Positions 1 to 11,109 of a stretch of DNA of 64,000 bases are shown here, piece after piece. Location: contig PTFA01000091.1 in assembly GCA_003342895.1 (NCBI GenBank), forward strand, positions 2,045,837 to 2,109,836, written 5' to 3'. Below the pieces are notes generated by a model. It saw only the letters and a list, made by a program, of their open reading frames with translations, was not told where the DNA came from and ran no database searches. Source of the stretch: Casuarius casuarius. Its lineage: Eukaryota > Chordata > Aves > Casuariiformes > Casuariidae. The translations under genes were made by a program, and so were the position numbers. Position 1 is the first letter of the stretch. Each line of letters opens with the position of its first letter.

Positions 1-230
1 CTGTCGTTTAGGGTTCATGTACTATTATTTAGTCTATTTCCAAGATCTTATTACATTTTTTATTCATAGGGAGGTTAGATTTATATATTGAAGATCAATA
101 AAAGGCTCTATCATGGCTACATTATTAATAAGGAATACATTATATGTAGACAGACAGCCCACTCTATTGGATTTACTCAGTAGATATGCTTTTTGGGGGC
201 AATTCTGAAAATTTACTACCTGTTTGATCT
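1..230. promoter_or_regulatory. AT-rich sequence at window edge
   Basis: AT-rich and non-coding, with TATTCATAG, CAATAAAAGG and CATTATTAATAAGG. It may be part of a longer island cut by the window. Confidence 0.2.
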
Positions 231-1439
231 CTTTGCCTTTGCTTGAGCCTCACCCGTCCTTCCCTGGCTCCGTGCGGAGATGGCAGCTTTATTTAGCAGC
301 GTGTGGTCCCGCTGGGCGGGGAGGGAGCCCCGGCCGGGGTCCACCCCTGTCCACCAGCGCTGCAGCAAGGCAAAGGCTTCTGCAGCGCTGCCAGCTGCAA
401 ACAGCTGGCTCACCTGCAGCTTTGCATCTCCAGCCCGAGCACGTGCCCNGATTCCCTTCCTGCTTTATCTGTCTCACCCACAGAGGCCTCGGCTTAACGG
501 GGAGCGCGCGTTACTGCAGCTCTGCGCAGCGCCCAGCACAGCGATGTCCCAGCTACAGAGAGGAAATCTGGCAGCACCGCAAATTGGAAAAATGCAGGAA
601 ACCCCCTGCTGCCACTTGATGGTGGGTTGGACGGCTCCGGCAGCACAAGGGAAGAAACTCGGACTCCTGCTCAAAACTCGCCTCTCGGTTAAAAGGAAGA
701 NGGTGCGTTTCGTGGCACCTGAACCAGGACATGGTCATCCTGCAATTTCAACCTCTTTGCCCTGTTTTGCACTTTGCCGGCCGAGCAGCCNGGCATCGAG
801 ACGGGCGGCGAGAGCCTGGGGAGAGGGGAGGGTTTGCACGGCGGGGCAGTTCAGCACAGCTTCNCATCGGCTGCGCGTGCCCGACCGCGTCCTCCTCCCC
901 AGCCGCCTTCCGGAGATGCCTGTTCATACATCTCATCCTAATCAGCAGTAATTAACACCAATTGTTGAAATTAACGGAGAGTGGGAAAATATTAGCTGGG
1001 ATAATCAGGTCTGATGCTACCTTTGCCTGGAGGTCTGGAGGGAGAAGTCGACCCCTCTGCGCCGCACTCGTGCCCCGCGGAGGCTTCACGAGCGCACGGA
1101 TCGTCGGGCTCATCGGAAACGATCCCGGCTGCAGTTCGAGCGCTGACCTCCTCGAGCTAATTACTGCACAGCAGTTAATTGCGGAGCTGTGCAGCGGGCT
1201 GGTTCCTCCCTCTGCTTCGCAGCGGTTTGTGCCTCCCCTCGTGGGAGCCGGGGTCTCCTGACTCCTCTTGTGCAAAATGTTGGTTTTCTGGCTTGCAAAA
1301 TAACCGGTGGCANCCGCAGCCGCCTCCGCGCTGAGTCCGCAGATGCATCTCAGCCGTTGGGCATCGCCCAGGTCCTCCAAGCTTTTAAAGCTGCCCTGAG
1401 CAAGGGGCANCTCTGGGCGCAGCTGTCTGAGCCTTTGCA

Positions 1440-1860
1440 AAAATAATAATCCGATGTGGTTTTCCCCGATCTTCCTAATTTCATATCTTTCTACCATATT
1501 CTCCAAAAAAGCAGCCCAACCGGTCCCTAATAACCGTGCTGCAGTTAATAGCCTTGCACNGTCCCAAATCNTCTCCCTCTCCTGCTCGAAATAAATGGTG
1601 TCCCTCATCAGGCTGCAATAAGGCATTTAGTGGCATTAAGTACTTTTAACTACACTATTTATTATGCTGTGGGTTGTAGTTTGTTACAAGATTTCTCAGC
1701 CATTATATGATTTTGGAGGGGATTTTTTTTTGTTCTCTCAGGAGCTTGTAGTACTTAAAATTGTGTTGTATAATAGTTAGTATAATCATCTAAATTAAAT
1801 GTCTCTGCAGTGTGATGTTTTATGTTAATTCTATTGTGTGGCAGCAGATGCACGAGAAAG
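1440..1860. promoter_or_regulatory. AT-rich island, candidate conserved non-coding element
   Basis: Contains GCAGTTAATAGCC, GCATTAAGTACTTTTAAC, GTAGTACTTAAAATTG and CTAAATTAAATG. AAGTACTT and AGTACTTAA form a pair of near-palindromic, NK-type cores about 115 bp apart. The minus-strand frame crossing part of it has no domain and includes ambiguous bases. Confidence 0.3.
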
Positions 1861-2699
1861 CAAGCTGCAGACTGGCGGGGCGGCNGAGGAAACCTCCCGG
1901 GAGGGAAGCTGCGGTGCGATGAGATGAAACGCTTCTCCCGAGGTAAAAGGGCGTTTTTGCCCAGAAAAAGGGGTCAAAGCCCGGTGTGCGGAGGCAGCAG
2001 CCGGGGGAGCCCCGGCCGGGCGCGGGGCACCGCGGTGCTGCCGGCACAGCCCTGCCGCAGCCGCCGGTCCGGCGGTGCCGGGTAGCCAACAGGTTGGCAG
2101 AAATCGGTATGCAAGCCGCAGCCGAGGCAGCCTTTACATCGGAGCCTCACAAAGGCAATTCTCAGCAATTGATATAAAAAGGTGTCAGTTCTGGTTTAAG
2201 TACTGTATTACCAGCAAAGATTTATCTGCTTCAAAGGCAGGCCGCGTGCCACCGGGGGAATAAACAGCTCCTCTCCTTATCTGTTTCACAGAGCGCAATA
2301 TTTTCTCNGTTCGACTTTGGCTCGGAAGAGACTTTTTCTTCCAGTTTGTTATTCGCATATTGTAATTTCACACAATCCCCGAAGCCTCCCCGAGAGCCCT
2401 GCGGAAAGGATTGCCCGTGGGGTGGCTGGGCGGCGCGGAGGGGCGGGCGGGAGCAGCACCGCGGGCAGATGCTGCCTCTGCTAGAAGGGGAAAAAAGGAA
2501 AAAATATATATATATATCCCCCAAAAGGTGCTCACAGACTTGTCCAAGGGCCTGCAAAGGGTGGAGGAAATGGCTTCAGTCGCCTCGGGCCTCAGTTTCC
2601 CCATCCGTAAATGCAAGACTTCTGCAGAGCGCGATTCTGCTCTTTGGCGCGATGCTCNGTGCAGGCCCCCGGGGATGCTGCTGCAGAGGCTTCTGTGCC

Positions 2700-3010
2700 A
2701 TTAGTGTCTCTTCCAAATATTTCCACAGGCCATTTTTTAAATTATGTCTTTAAACATATTTATACAGGCCACATATATTTTACATGCCTGCACAATGCGT
2801 TTTACGAAGCATATAAAAAAGCAGATAGAAATTATCTATTTCTCCCATACAGCTTGTCTCTTTTTGGGGGGAGATAACAAGGACCTATTTCATTTCACTG
2901 CTGGCTGCGGGATGCCATGCAATAAATTGAGAAGCGAAGTTTTGAAAAATGCTGCTTTTTTTTTCCCTTTTTAATGCCATTCTAAGCTGAAAAGACCCAG
3001 CGAACGGAAA
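2700..3010. promoter_or_regulatory. AT-rich island with GATA-type sites
   Basis: Contains AGATAA at 2872-2877, an inverted pair AGATAGAAATTATCT near 2823-2837, and many ATATTT/TTTAAA elements; non-coding. Confidence 0.3.
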
Positions 3011-3019
3011 GCGTTATTT

Positions 3020-4730
3020 GCAGGCCATCAGCCCCGAGTGCCTTTTGCTCCCTTCCCTTGTTTGCTCGCCGAGATGAATGGGCCCTTTNGGCAGCGGGGA
3101 TCACGACGCCGATCGGAGCCGAGCAGCTTTGTGTTTGCAGAGAATCAAGGATCTTCCCCTTCGCAAACTTTGCAAAACGGTTCTTCAGATATTTGGGAAC
3201 AATTAGATGAAACGCGAGCGGCTGCCAGGCAGCTCTCCTCGTCATCAAACATTCAGCCTGGGTATTTCATTATCAGCCTAATTCACAGGCTGCATCCACG
3301 GCTCGGTGGTTTTAGAAATTAAACTGCTTTCACCTCTGAAGAGCGCGGTGCTGCCAGGCAGCGAAGCGGAGGGGCGGCCGGGGCGAACGGGGCGGCTTCG
3401 CCCCTCCCGAGCAGGAGTCGCCTCCGAAGCGCCGCGGTGCGCGCAGCTAGCGAGCCGTGCAATTACAGCCGCGTGCGGGAGGTAATTAGGCTCCTGCCTG
3501 CGCCGCAGAGGGAGCCCCGCGGAGCCGCCCGGGTCTGCAATAACGCTCTCCNCCTCGGCGCTGGGATGCACCGGGGTCGCTCAGCTCCCGGGGTCCNGTT
3601 TGCCCTGGATGCTCCGAGCCCCGGGCGCGATGTCGCCCTGGACGCCCCATCCCGGGATGCTGCGGGCGGCTCGGCAAATCCTCGCAGGGGAAAAGGCTTC
3701 CGGGGGGCGAAGCAGCTCGGGCCCCCGCAGCGTCGGGAGCCGTTATGAATCCTGCTTTATGCGCCCACAAAAATCCTTGTCTCGCTGCGGGAGGGTTTAC
3801 AAGCGAATAAATCTGTTGATAACTGTGAGCTGAAAGCCATCAGCACCAGGCGTTTGCGCCTGGACCCGCTTTTACAACAGCGGCAATTAAACTTCTCGTC
3901 TGTGCCGGGGTTCTCCAAAGGGCTGGCAGCATGTTCAGCTAATCGCGCTGCTGCTGTTTTTCTCCTGCCGAACGGTGGTTTATGAGCACTTGAAGTGGCT
4001 GAACCGGAGTTAAAAACACCCTCGTTCTCGTTCACCCAGCTTCTGAGATGCGGAAGCGTCCGATTCCTCTCCGGGGCCTCTCGGACGGGAGTTTGTGCAG
4101 GATTTAGTGCCCAAGCAGGGAAAGGAACTCCCTCTATCTGCACAAAACCTGTAGAAACCTGGAGGCAGCGAGATTTCTGCCCTCTCGGCACACCTGGCTG
4201 CAGCAGGCCGGCGAGCTCGGGCGGTGCGGCGGGGAGCACGGCCTTTCCCGGTGCGCCCTTTGCAGCAGGGCTGTGCACGGCGGCGGGGAAGCTGCAGCCT
4301 TCGCACCGAAGAGCAGCCGTTTGCTCCTGCTTCCCTCCCCGTCTCTCTCCCGACTATTAAAAACCGCGGCAGGTGGAGGTTTCTGCAACCTGCCGAAGTA
4401 TTTGGCCACCGGCTACTGGCGGCAGGAAAACTTTTGGATTTATTCACGGCCACCTGTCAGGGGCTGTCATTCCCCGCGCTGAACTACAGCCTCAAGTTTG
4501 CTGCTCTGTAAATCAGCTCCTCTTGGACACCATAACTCTTCTTTATAGGTTCTTTCCCCTTCATAAATAAACCTCATTCCATATGTATATCCTGCAAACG
4601 GCGGGCCTGATTTGCGGCTCTGTGCAGGCTCAGGTGGCATTTCTCCGCCGGCTGACAAAGTGCCCGGGGACTCTTCCCCGGCTCCGGCGCTGCCGGGTGG
4701 GAGGTGCGCGGGGAAGGCGGCTGCCCCGGC
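3020..4730. other. CpG-rich intergenic stretch, no gene seen
   Basis: Chance frames only. It contains ambiguous bases at 3089, 3552 and 3597. Confidence 0.45.
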
Positions 4731-4733
4731 ACG

Positions 4734-4865
4734 GGAGCATCACCGCCCCGGCGTGGGAGCATCGCCCTCCCGGTGCAGGAGCATCATCCTCCCGGCGCGG
4801 GAGCATCGCCCTCCCGGTGCAGGAGCATCATCCTCCCGGCGCGGGAGCATCGCCCTCCCGGTGCC
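4734..4865 (+). repeat. 22-bp minisatellite, six copies with 44-bp alternation
   Basis: Units begin at 4734, 4756, 4778, 4800, 4822 and 4844, each starting GGAGCATC. Copies 2, 4 and 6 share GCCCTCCCGGTGC, while copies 3 and 5 share ATCCTCCCGGCGCG, so the array has grown by 44-bp doublets. Confidence 0.9.
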
Positions 4866-5984
4866 TCCTGCTCCACCGAGCGGGCGGGAAGCCCGGGCCA
4901 AGCTTGGGGGCGGCGGGTGCTCTTTGCAGCCCGAATTGCCGTGCCGGCGAGCTGCGGCAGCGCTGTGCCGCGGAAGAGGGGTGGAAAGCCGGAGCTGAGC
5001 CCTGGATGCGTGCTGCCACTGGTGTTGCCGCCTCGCCGGCACCGAGCGCCGCGGGGCAGCTGCCTGCTGCCCTAGAGGTGGCCGAAATTCAGACCGGCTG
5101 AAGCAAAAATGTCATTAATAGGAAAAAAACCCGGGGTGGATTTGCAATAAATAGGAGCAACCCAGGGAGCTGGAGGCTTGCTCCCCCCGCGCTCCTCGCC
5201 CCGGGGCTGCCCGCCGCGGCGTCCCCCAGCGCGCAGAGGTCAGCCCTCGGGCTCGCACAAAGCCCGCGTTTCAGCCAAAACAGGGAGGCAATTTATGTCC
5301 CCCGCTGTCTGGATGAAGAATGGACCCCTCTATTTTTGTCCTCTGGCTGGTATTTTAATGGCAGATTAACAGGAAATAGGTCTAAAGGTGCAAGCTGCCT
5401 TTTTTTTTTTCCTTAAAGAGCCTGCAAGCAGGCGATGGCTTGCATTTCTCCCATGGGACTGGAGGGAGTCCCCAGCGAGCAGCCGCTGCCGCTGGCGCAG
5501 CACCCCCAGACCTCCGTGTCCGAATTGCTCTATGCTCCAAGCCGGGGCCTCGTTGGGCTCAGAGCAAGCAGGGAATAAAATACCCCCCCCCCTCAGCCCC
5601 GAGGCCACCGGGGATGGCCGCTGAGGCCGGCTGAGCGTGTCCTGCGGCGGGCACGACGGCCCCAGGCAGCCTCGAGGAAGACGGGCGCATGCACCGGGTT
5701 TGCTTCCTCCTCAAACAGCAGCAGCACTTTGCAAACTCTCGGCATCGCGACTCGCCCGTCGCACCCGGAGCCCGAGCGAGAGGCTGCTGGGCCCGCGTGG
5801 GACAGAGGTCACGCCGGATCGGTGCACGGGGACGGCGCGCTTGCTCTGCGCTTACAGCACGGGAGCAAACGTGTGCTTTGGGCAAGCTCCTTGCAAGGTC
5901 CCCTCCGTCCTTGCGGCCCCAGCTCCGCGGCACGCATCCTGCCTCAGGCTCCATAAATACAGCCACCGCCAGAAATTGATTTGC

Positions 5985-6165
5985 TAAAAATGTAATATGC
6001 ACACAAAAGCCAACGTGTATAAAATATGTCGGTGTGCGGGGGAACAATTGCGCTTCTTTCCTGCCCCCGAAAAATCAATCGTAAGAGCGTATGTAAAAAT
6101 ACAATGGCACTAAACTGCAAATAATTAGGTGATTGTGCTAAGCGAACATCTTATTTAAAAATGGC
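5985..6165. promoter_or_regulatory. AT-rich island, candidate conserved non-coding element
   Basis: Contains GCTAAAAATGTAATATGC, GCAAATAATTAGG and CTTATTTAAAAATGG; no frame. Confidence 0.22.
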
Positions 6166-6494
6166 TCAGCAGCACCCGTCCGCGCGGCACAATCTAATCA
6201 GCCCGAAACAGGGAGCGTCGCGGTTTCCAGGTGAGTAAGCCGAAATGCAGACGTCCTCGCATGAAAGGGAGGGGAAAAAAACGAGGCTGGAAATGACAAG
6301 GGAAGGCAGGGAGAAGGATCGGCTACACGGGCAGGAGCAATAGCAACACATCGCCGTCATTATCGCCGAGTGGAAGCACAGCGAAAGAATAAGGGGAAAC
6401 ATGAAATTAAATCAAGTGTGATTAGCGAACAAACAGCAAAGGGCCAGCTGGTCTGTCGCAGAGTGCGTTTTGGCGACGGGGAGCCAGCGGGAGT

Positions 6495-6648
6495 GGGGAT
6501 GGGGATAGGGAATGGGGATGGGGATGGGGATAGGGAATGGGGATGGGGATGGAGATAGGGAATAGGGATGGGGATAGGGAATGGGGACAGAGATAGGGAA
6601 TAGGGATGGGGATAGGAAATGGGGACGGAGATAGGGAATAGGGATGGA
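6495..6648 (+). repeat. G-rich minisatellite, (GGGGAT)n with GGGAAT variants
   Basis: About 150 bp of GGGGAT, AGGGAAT and GAGATA units giving more than twenty G runs of three or four. The strand has high G-quadruplex potential. The serine-proline-isoleucine frames on the opposite strand are repeat translations. Confidence 0.9.
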
Positions 6649-6844
6649 GCTCAAGCGCCGGCCCCGGGGTGTGTGAAAATGCAGGCACTTTTTGCCTTTA
6701 TCTCCCACAATGCTGCAACGGGAAAGGCGAGAAAATCAGCCTGGGATTTCTGCATGAGAGGAGCCTCCCTCCGGCTTGTCCTCGCCCTGGGGCGGCACTC
6801 GGGCACGCCGTGCCCCCAGGCTGTGCTCGCCCGCTGCCCGTTTT

Positions 6845-7130
6845 GGGCGGCACAGATTTTCCTTTATTTGTTTTTTATTATAAACAGCCAAAAGATTTGA
6901 CCCCATTTCCGGTTTAAATGGGTAAACCATAATATTGATGGTTTGCAACAGATAGGAGATGAATTGAACTCCTCCATCAGCCGGCAGAACCTCTTTTAAC
7001 CAGGGGATATATCGAAGCCATAAATTCCTGAAGACGGGATTGCTATGCAATAGCATAATATATCTTCTATTCAATCTTTTATACATTATGTTTTGTCCTG
7101 CATTTCGGTGGAAATATTTATGGACCGGGA
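6845..7130. promoter_or_regulatory. AT-rich island with two short inverted repeats
   Basis: AAACCAT-AATATTG-ATGGTTT at 6924-6944 and TGCTAT-GCA-ATAGCA at 7041-7055, plus several TAAT/TTTAT cores. The block is non-coding and sits directly after a G-rich minisatellite region. Confidence 0.3.
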
Positions 7131-8329
7131 GCTTTCCTTTGAAGAAGTATCAGCCCGCGACGTCTCTCCCGCCGCCTGGGTTTGGTGGCCTTGGGGCTGG
7201 TTTGGGGACGGGGCGCTGGCAGAGCTCAACGTCGGAGACCCTCTTGCAGCTCCCCGCGGGTGCAGGCGCAGCGGGGACTTCAGGACTTATTTCCCTGTAT
7301 TTTTCTGTGGGTTTCATCCTCTGCCACGAATGGGAAAAGCGCCAAGTAAATGCACTTTAAATAGGTAAACAAAAAGGAATTCTCCCGAATCATAATTTCC
7401 TTTCACGTGGATCTGCCTCAAGGCTTCTGGCTGGTAAAATTAAAGAAATACAATTAAACTGTAGCTGGCTCCCCGGTGCCTCCGTGCAAGCGGAGGAAAA
7501 ACACTACCGGCGCACGTGGCTAGGAGCCACCCAGCCCTGCGTCGCTCGGCTCTTTTGGTTCAGCTCTCCTTTCCCACCCCGGCAGTAAGCGGGAGCAGGT
7601 CCCATCTGCCGCTGTGCTATAGTCTTGCACGGAGCGAGCTGGCAGGAGCCGAGGCTGCAGCGAGCTCCCCTTTCCCCAGCTATAGCAGTGCACTGGTGCC
7701 TTTGCAAGCCCGCGCCGGGCTGCGGGGTGCCGGGTCCCGGTGCGATGCCCAGCTCGGGACCCGGCTGCCCGGCGGGTTCTCCCGCGGGCGATGCTCCCCC
7801 CTGCCCGGGCGACTGCGACCGCCCCCCGGCCTGCAGCAATCGGGAGGTTGTGTCATACCGGGGGAAACGCAGAGAAAAAATCCCACACCATCCACTGGCC
7901 GTCGTCGCTGCCAGGACTCTCATTATCTAAATGTTTGCATTACTGATTAAAAATTATCTCCTGCTCCCTGCTCAGGGTGAAGGATGCCGATGCCGCTCTG
8001 CCTCGACCCGGCCTCCCTCCGCTCCCGCGCGCCGCAGGGCTGCTGCTCCCGCGCCCCGGCTCTCGGGGCCTTCTGCATCCCGCAAAAGCCTTTTCCAGGG
8101 GCCCCGGCGTCCCCCGAGCCCGGCAGCAGTGTCGGCTGCAGGACTGCCTTGTGCTACCGCACGTTACAGACCCTCAGCCGTGGCTGCCTCGGCAGGTGAG
8201 CTCAGATTTAAGAGGATTTAAGAGAAGAGGGAAGAGTCTGGGGTTGGCAGCGCTGACGGACCTTTTCCCACTCTTCGGCCACATCCTGCCTTTCTCTGGA
8301 GCCGCTTTCGGGGAGCCTCTCCCCAGCGC

Positions 8330-8690
8330 CGGCTCTAACGGGGTCACACGCCATAAAGCACGTCTTAATCAATGTGAGAGATACTGCTTAAAAGCCAATG
8401 ATTTTGATCTGGAGCCTGAAAGCGCAGTAATTTATATGCAGCGCAGCATAACCAAAGAGCTTGTTATGCAAACACAGACCACTGATTTGACAAATCTCCT
8501 GGAAACGGAATTAATGTCTGTATTCTGTGAAAAGATGTAATTTATTTTAATATTTTAAAGACAGAAAATTATATATGCATGTATATGTGTGCACAAATAC
8601 AGCTAAACCAAAATAAACACATATGCACGTGTGTGTATATATATTTACAAACATTTCAATGGAGCTATTTGAATATACACGAACAGTGGG
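8330..8690. promoter_or_regulatory. AT-rich island with octamer-like site
   Basis: Contains GTTATGCAAACAC (near-octamer, POU type), CAGTAATTTATATGC and TTTTAATATTTTAAAG, followed by a TATG/TGTG-rich stretch at 8.57-8.65 kb. A chance frame runs through part of it without a domain. Confidence 0.3.
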
Positions 8691-8694
8691 GACA

Positions 8695-8736
8695 ACGATG
8701 GACTGATGGGTGGGCGGATGGGTGGATAGGTGGATG
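8695..8736 (+). repeat. Degenerate (GGAT)n / (GGTG)n repeat
   Basis: About ten imperfect 4-bp units. Confidence 0.7.
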
Positions 8737-8959
8737 CTTAGTGGACGGAGATCATCGTGTTTCTACTGATATCGATGGGGTTGTGCTGATTTACATCAGA
8801 TTCAGATGTGGCCAAAAGGAGATAGTTAATTGGATCCATAGCTGATAATACAGCTCTTCTGAAACGCCTGGAGAAATGCTGATGTGATCTTACCCCAGGA
8901 TGGATCTGGCCGTCTGCACCGACCCGCAGGACGCGGCACTGGCAGCGACCCCTTCGTTA

Positions 8960-9280
8960 TCGGTGCCATCTTCCACCGTGTTTATTTATGGACTGCAATA
9001 ATATTAGTATAATATTATTGTTGTCCTTTTTGCAAACTCTGCTTTATTTATGGCGACGAGGTAGGAAACACAGTCTGCATAATTCAGGTTTTGATGGAAC
9101 GAAACATATGTGAGAAATTTCTTAATTTGATTTCCGACGCACAGCGCGCTCGCTGCCGAGGCTCCTTATCTTTCCGTCTATTTGTCTTTCTCCATATGGA
9201 CACATCCATTTATCTATCGCTCCGCTACTTCTGAGACTCCTGCTTCTACAGGATCCGATTTTTTTCTATTTATGGAGGAG
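8960..9280 (+). promoter_or_regulatory. AT-rich island with repeated TTTATTTATGG motifs
   Basis: TTTATTTATGG occurs at 8981-8991 and again at 9043-9053, and TATTTATGG at 9267-9275. TTTATGG is the preferred site class of CDX and posterior HOX proteins. Between the first two lies an AATATTAGTATAATATT near-palindrome. Confidence 0.32.
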
Positions 9281-10254
9281 GCAGAAGAGCTGCTGAGAAG
9301 ACAGACGGCTCGAAAGATAACTCTTGGAGGGGAAGTCTGAGCACGGGAGCAGCGAGGGGAGGAAGCTTGCACGGGTGAACGTGGGGAAGAGAAAGAAACC
9401 TCCAGGCTAAAGCAGGCAGGGAGCAGGGAAAGGGGCCGACACGATGTCTAGGGTATTGCTCCCATGCTTGAGGACCTGGCTGCGCTGCAAAGGCGCGATG
9501 CAAACCGCGGCAAACCGCCCAAACCCCTCCTGTCCGGGGCTCCGCCGGTGCACGGCGAACGCCGCGATGCCTCGTGGGCTTGCAGGGAGGTGCGACATGC
9601 CGCTGCCCGCCCCGGAGCCCTGCGCCGGGCGAGGGGGAAACCCAAATCCTGGCTTTTCACCCGCGAGGAGGTCTCCTTCACCAGGGCACTGCAGGGCGGC
9701 TCTTAACGCACAGCTCTGTATGCAACAGACAGAGTACCGCTTCAGTCCTCCCAACGTAATTGCAGCGCTGAGGCTATTTCACATGATTAAATAGAAGCCG
9801 TTTGCCCCGGGCCTTGCAGGACCTTTCTCCTCTATTAGTCTTAGCGCAGTCCCGAGCGCAGCCCTTCCGCCGCGGCTCCTCCGAGGCGGCACCGAGCCCG
9901 TGGCCGGAGCGGCCGGGGAGCCGGCGGGGCCCCTGCCCGGGAAACGGGAGCTCGCTCAGGCCAAGGACTTCTCCTGCGACCGGCTCGCTGCCCCGATGGA
10001 AAATTGCCGAGAGATTTTTGTTCCCACATGTACAACAAGTGCTCAGCCGGGGGGAAACGAGCCTCAGCATCCATAAAATTGCCTGGAAGGAGACTGCTTT
10101 ATCAGCTAACCTTCTGGCAGTGCAGGACCGCGTGGCAGTACGGATGCCCGCGACTTCCCTCTCTTTGCAAACGGCCACCCCTGTGCTACCCCCAGCCCCG
10201 GCCGCGGGCAGGGCCGGCTGCACCCCGCCGTCATTAGCAGCGGAGGCTGCGGGA

Positions 10255-10620
10255 AGCTAATTAAGCATTCTGGCCTCCTCTTGCCTCCAAGACGCTATGC
10301 AAAAACCAAAGTCTATTGAATGTTCAAGCAGAATTCTTATTAATTTTGTGTGGGAGATATGAGAATAATTGCCTGGGAACCTGGTTTGAAGAATGGAAAC
10401 CGACTGTCTCGCTCTTCTTTCTTACTTAATTTGTATTGACTTTTCTTGTTATTATTATTTTGGGGGGGCTGAAAACATGTAGTGTAATTTTCGGTGCTTT
10501 GAAATCTGTATCGCATCCCCACTTAAGGAGATGCTGCGAAGGAGGTCAGGCTGGAGAAAACGTGCTGCGCCGAATGCAAGCAAAATAATCACAATAATAA
10601 TAATAATGCGAACGTCATGG
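10255..10620. promoter_or_regulatory. AT-rich island, candidate conserved non-coding element
   Basis: Contains GCTAATTAAGC, CTTATTAATTTTG, GAATAATTGCC and an AATAAT triplet run near 10.59-10.61 kb; no frame of note. Confidence 0.28.
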
Positions 10621-11039
10621 CTGGGCACCATGACTTGGCAGCAGCAAAACGGCATCGCGAGCACTCGAGCCGCGCGGGCATTGCCTGCTTAGGGATGCTC
10701 GGTGCCGGACGCCGTAAGCGTTGCCCTGGGGTTTCTCCGCTCGGCGTTGGCTCAGCCGGGCGACGGTGCCGGCCCCACCACCGCCGCCACCTCGCCTCTC
10801 CGTCCCCGTCCCCGGCTCCTTGCGGTGCCTCCTCTCCGCGCAGGCAGCGTGGCGGTGACCTTTAAATGTCATCCCCAAATGCCAGCCTGCGCTAAGTGGC
10901 TGCGAAACGCGGCGTTTCCGCTCGATTAGGGAGCGGTGCAGGCGAGGGCAAGAGGCGCCCCGGCCCCGCGTGCCTGCTTTGCAGGTGGCAAGTGGCACGG
11001 GAAACCAAACGGCACCACTCGCCCTGCTTCTTCATTGCT

Positions 11040-11065
11040 TTTAATTAATTAAAATTAATTAGAGG
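11040..11065. promoter_or_regulatory. Cluster of overlapping TTAATTAA homeodomain sites
   Basis: TTTTAATTAATTAAAATTAA is a run of overlapping, partly palindromic TAATTA cores, as bound by paired and LIM homeodomain factors. Confidence 0.28.
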
Positions 11066-11109
11066 ATCATACCAGAAAAAAGAAAAAAATCCCCTATTGC
11101 ATTTCAAAC

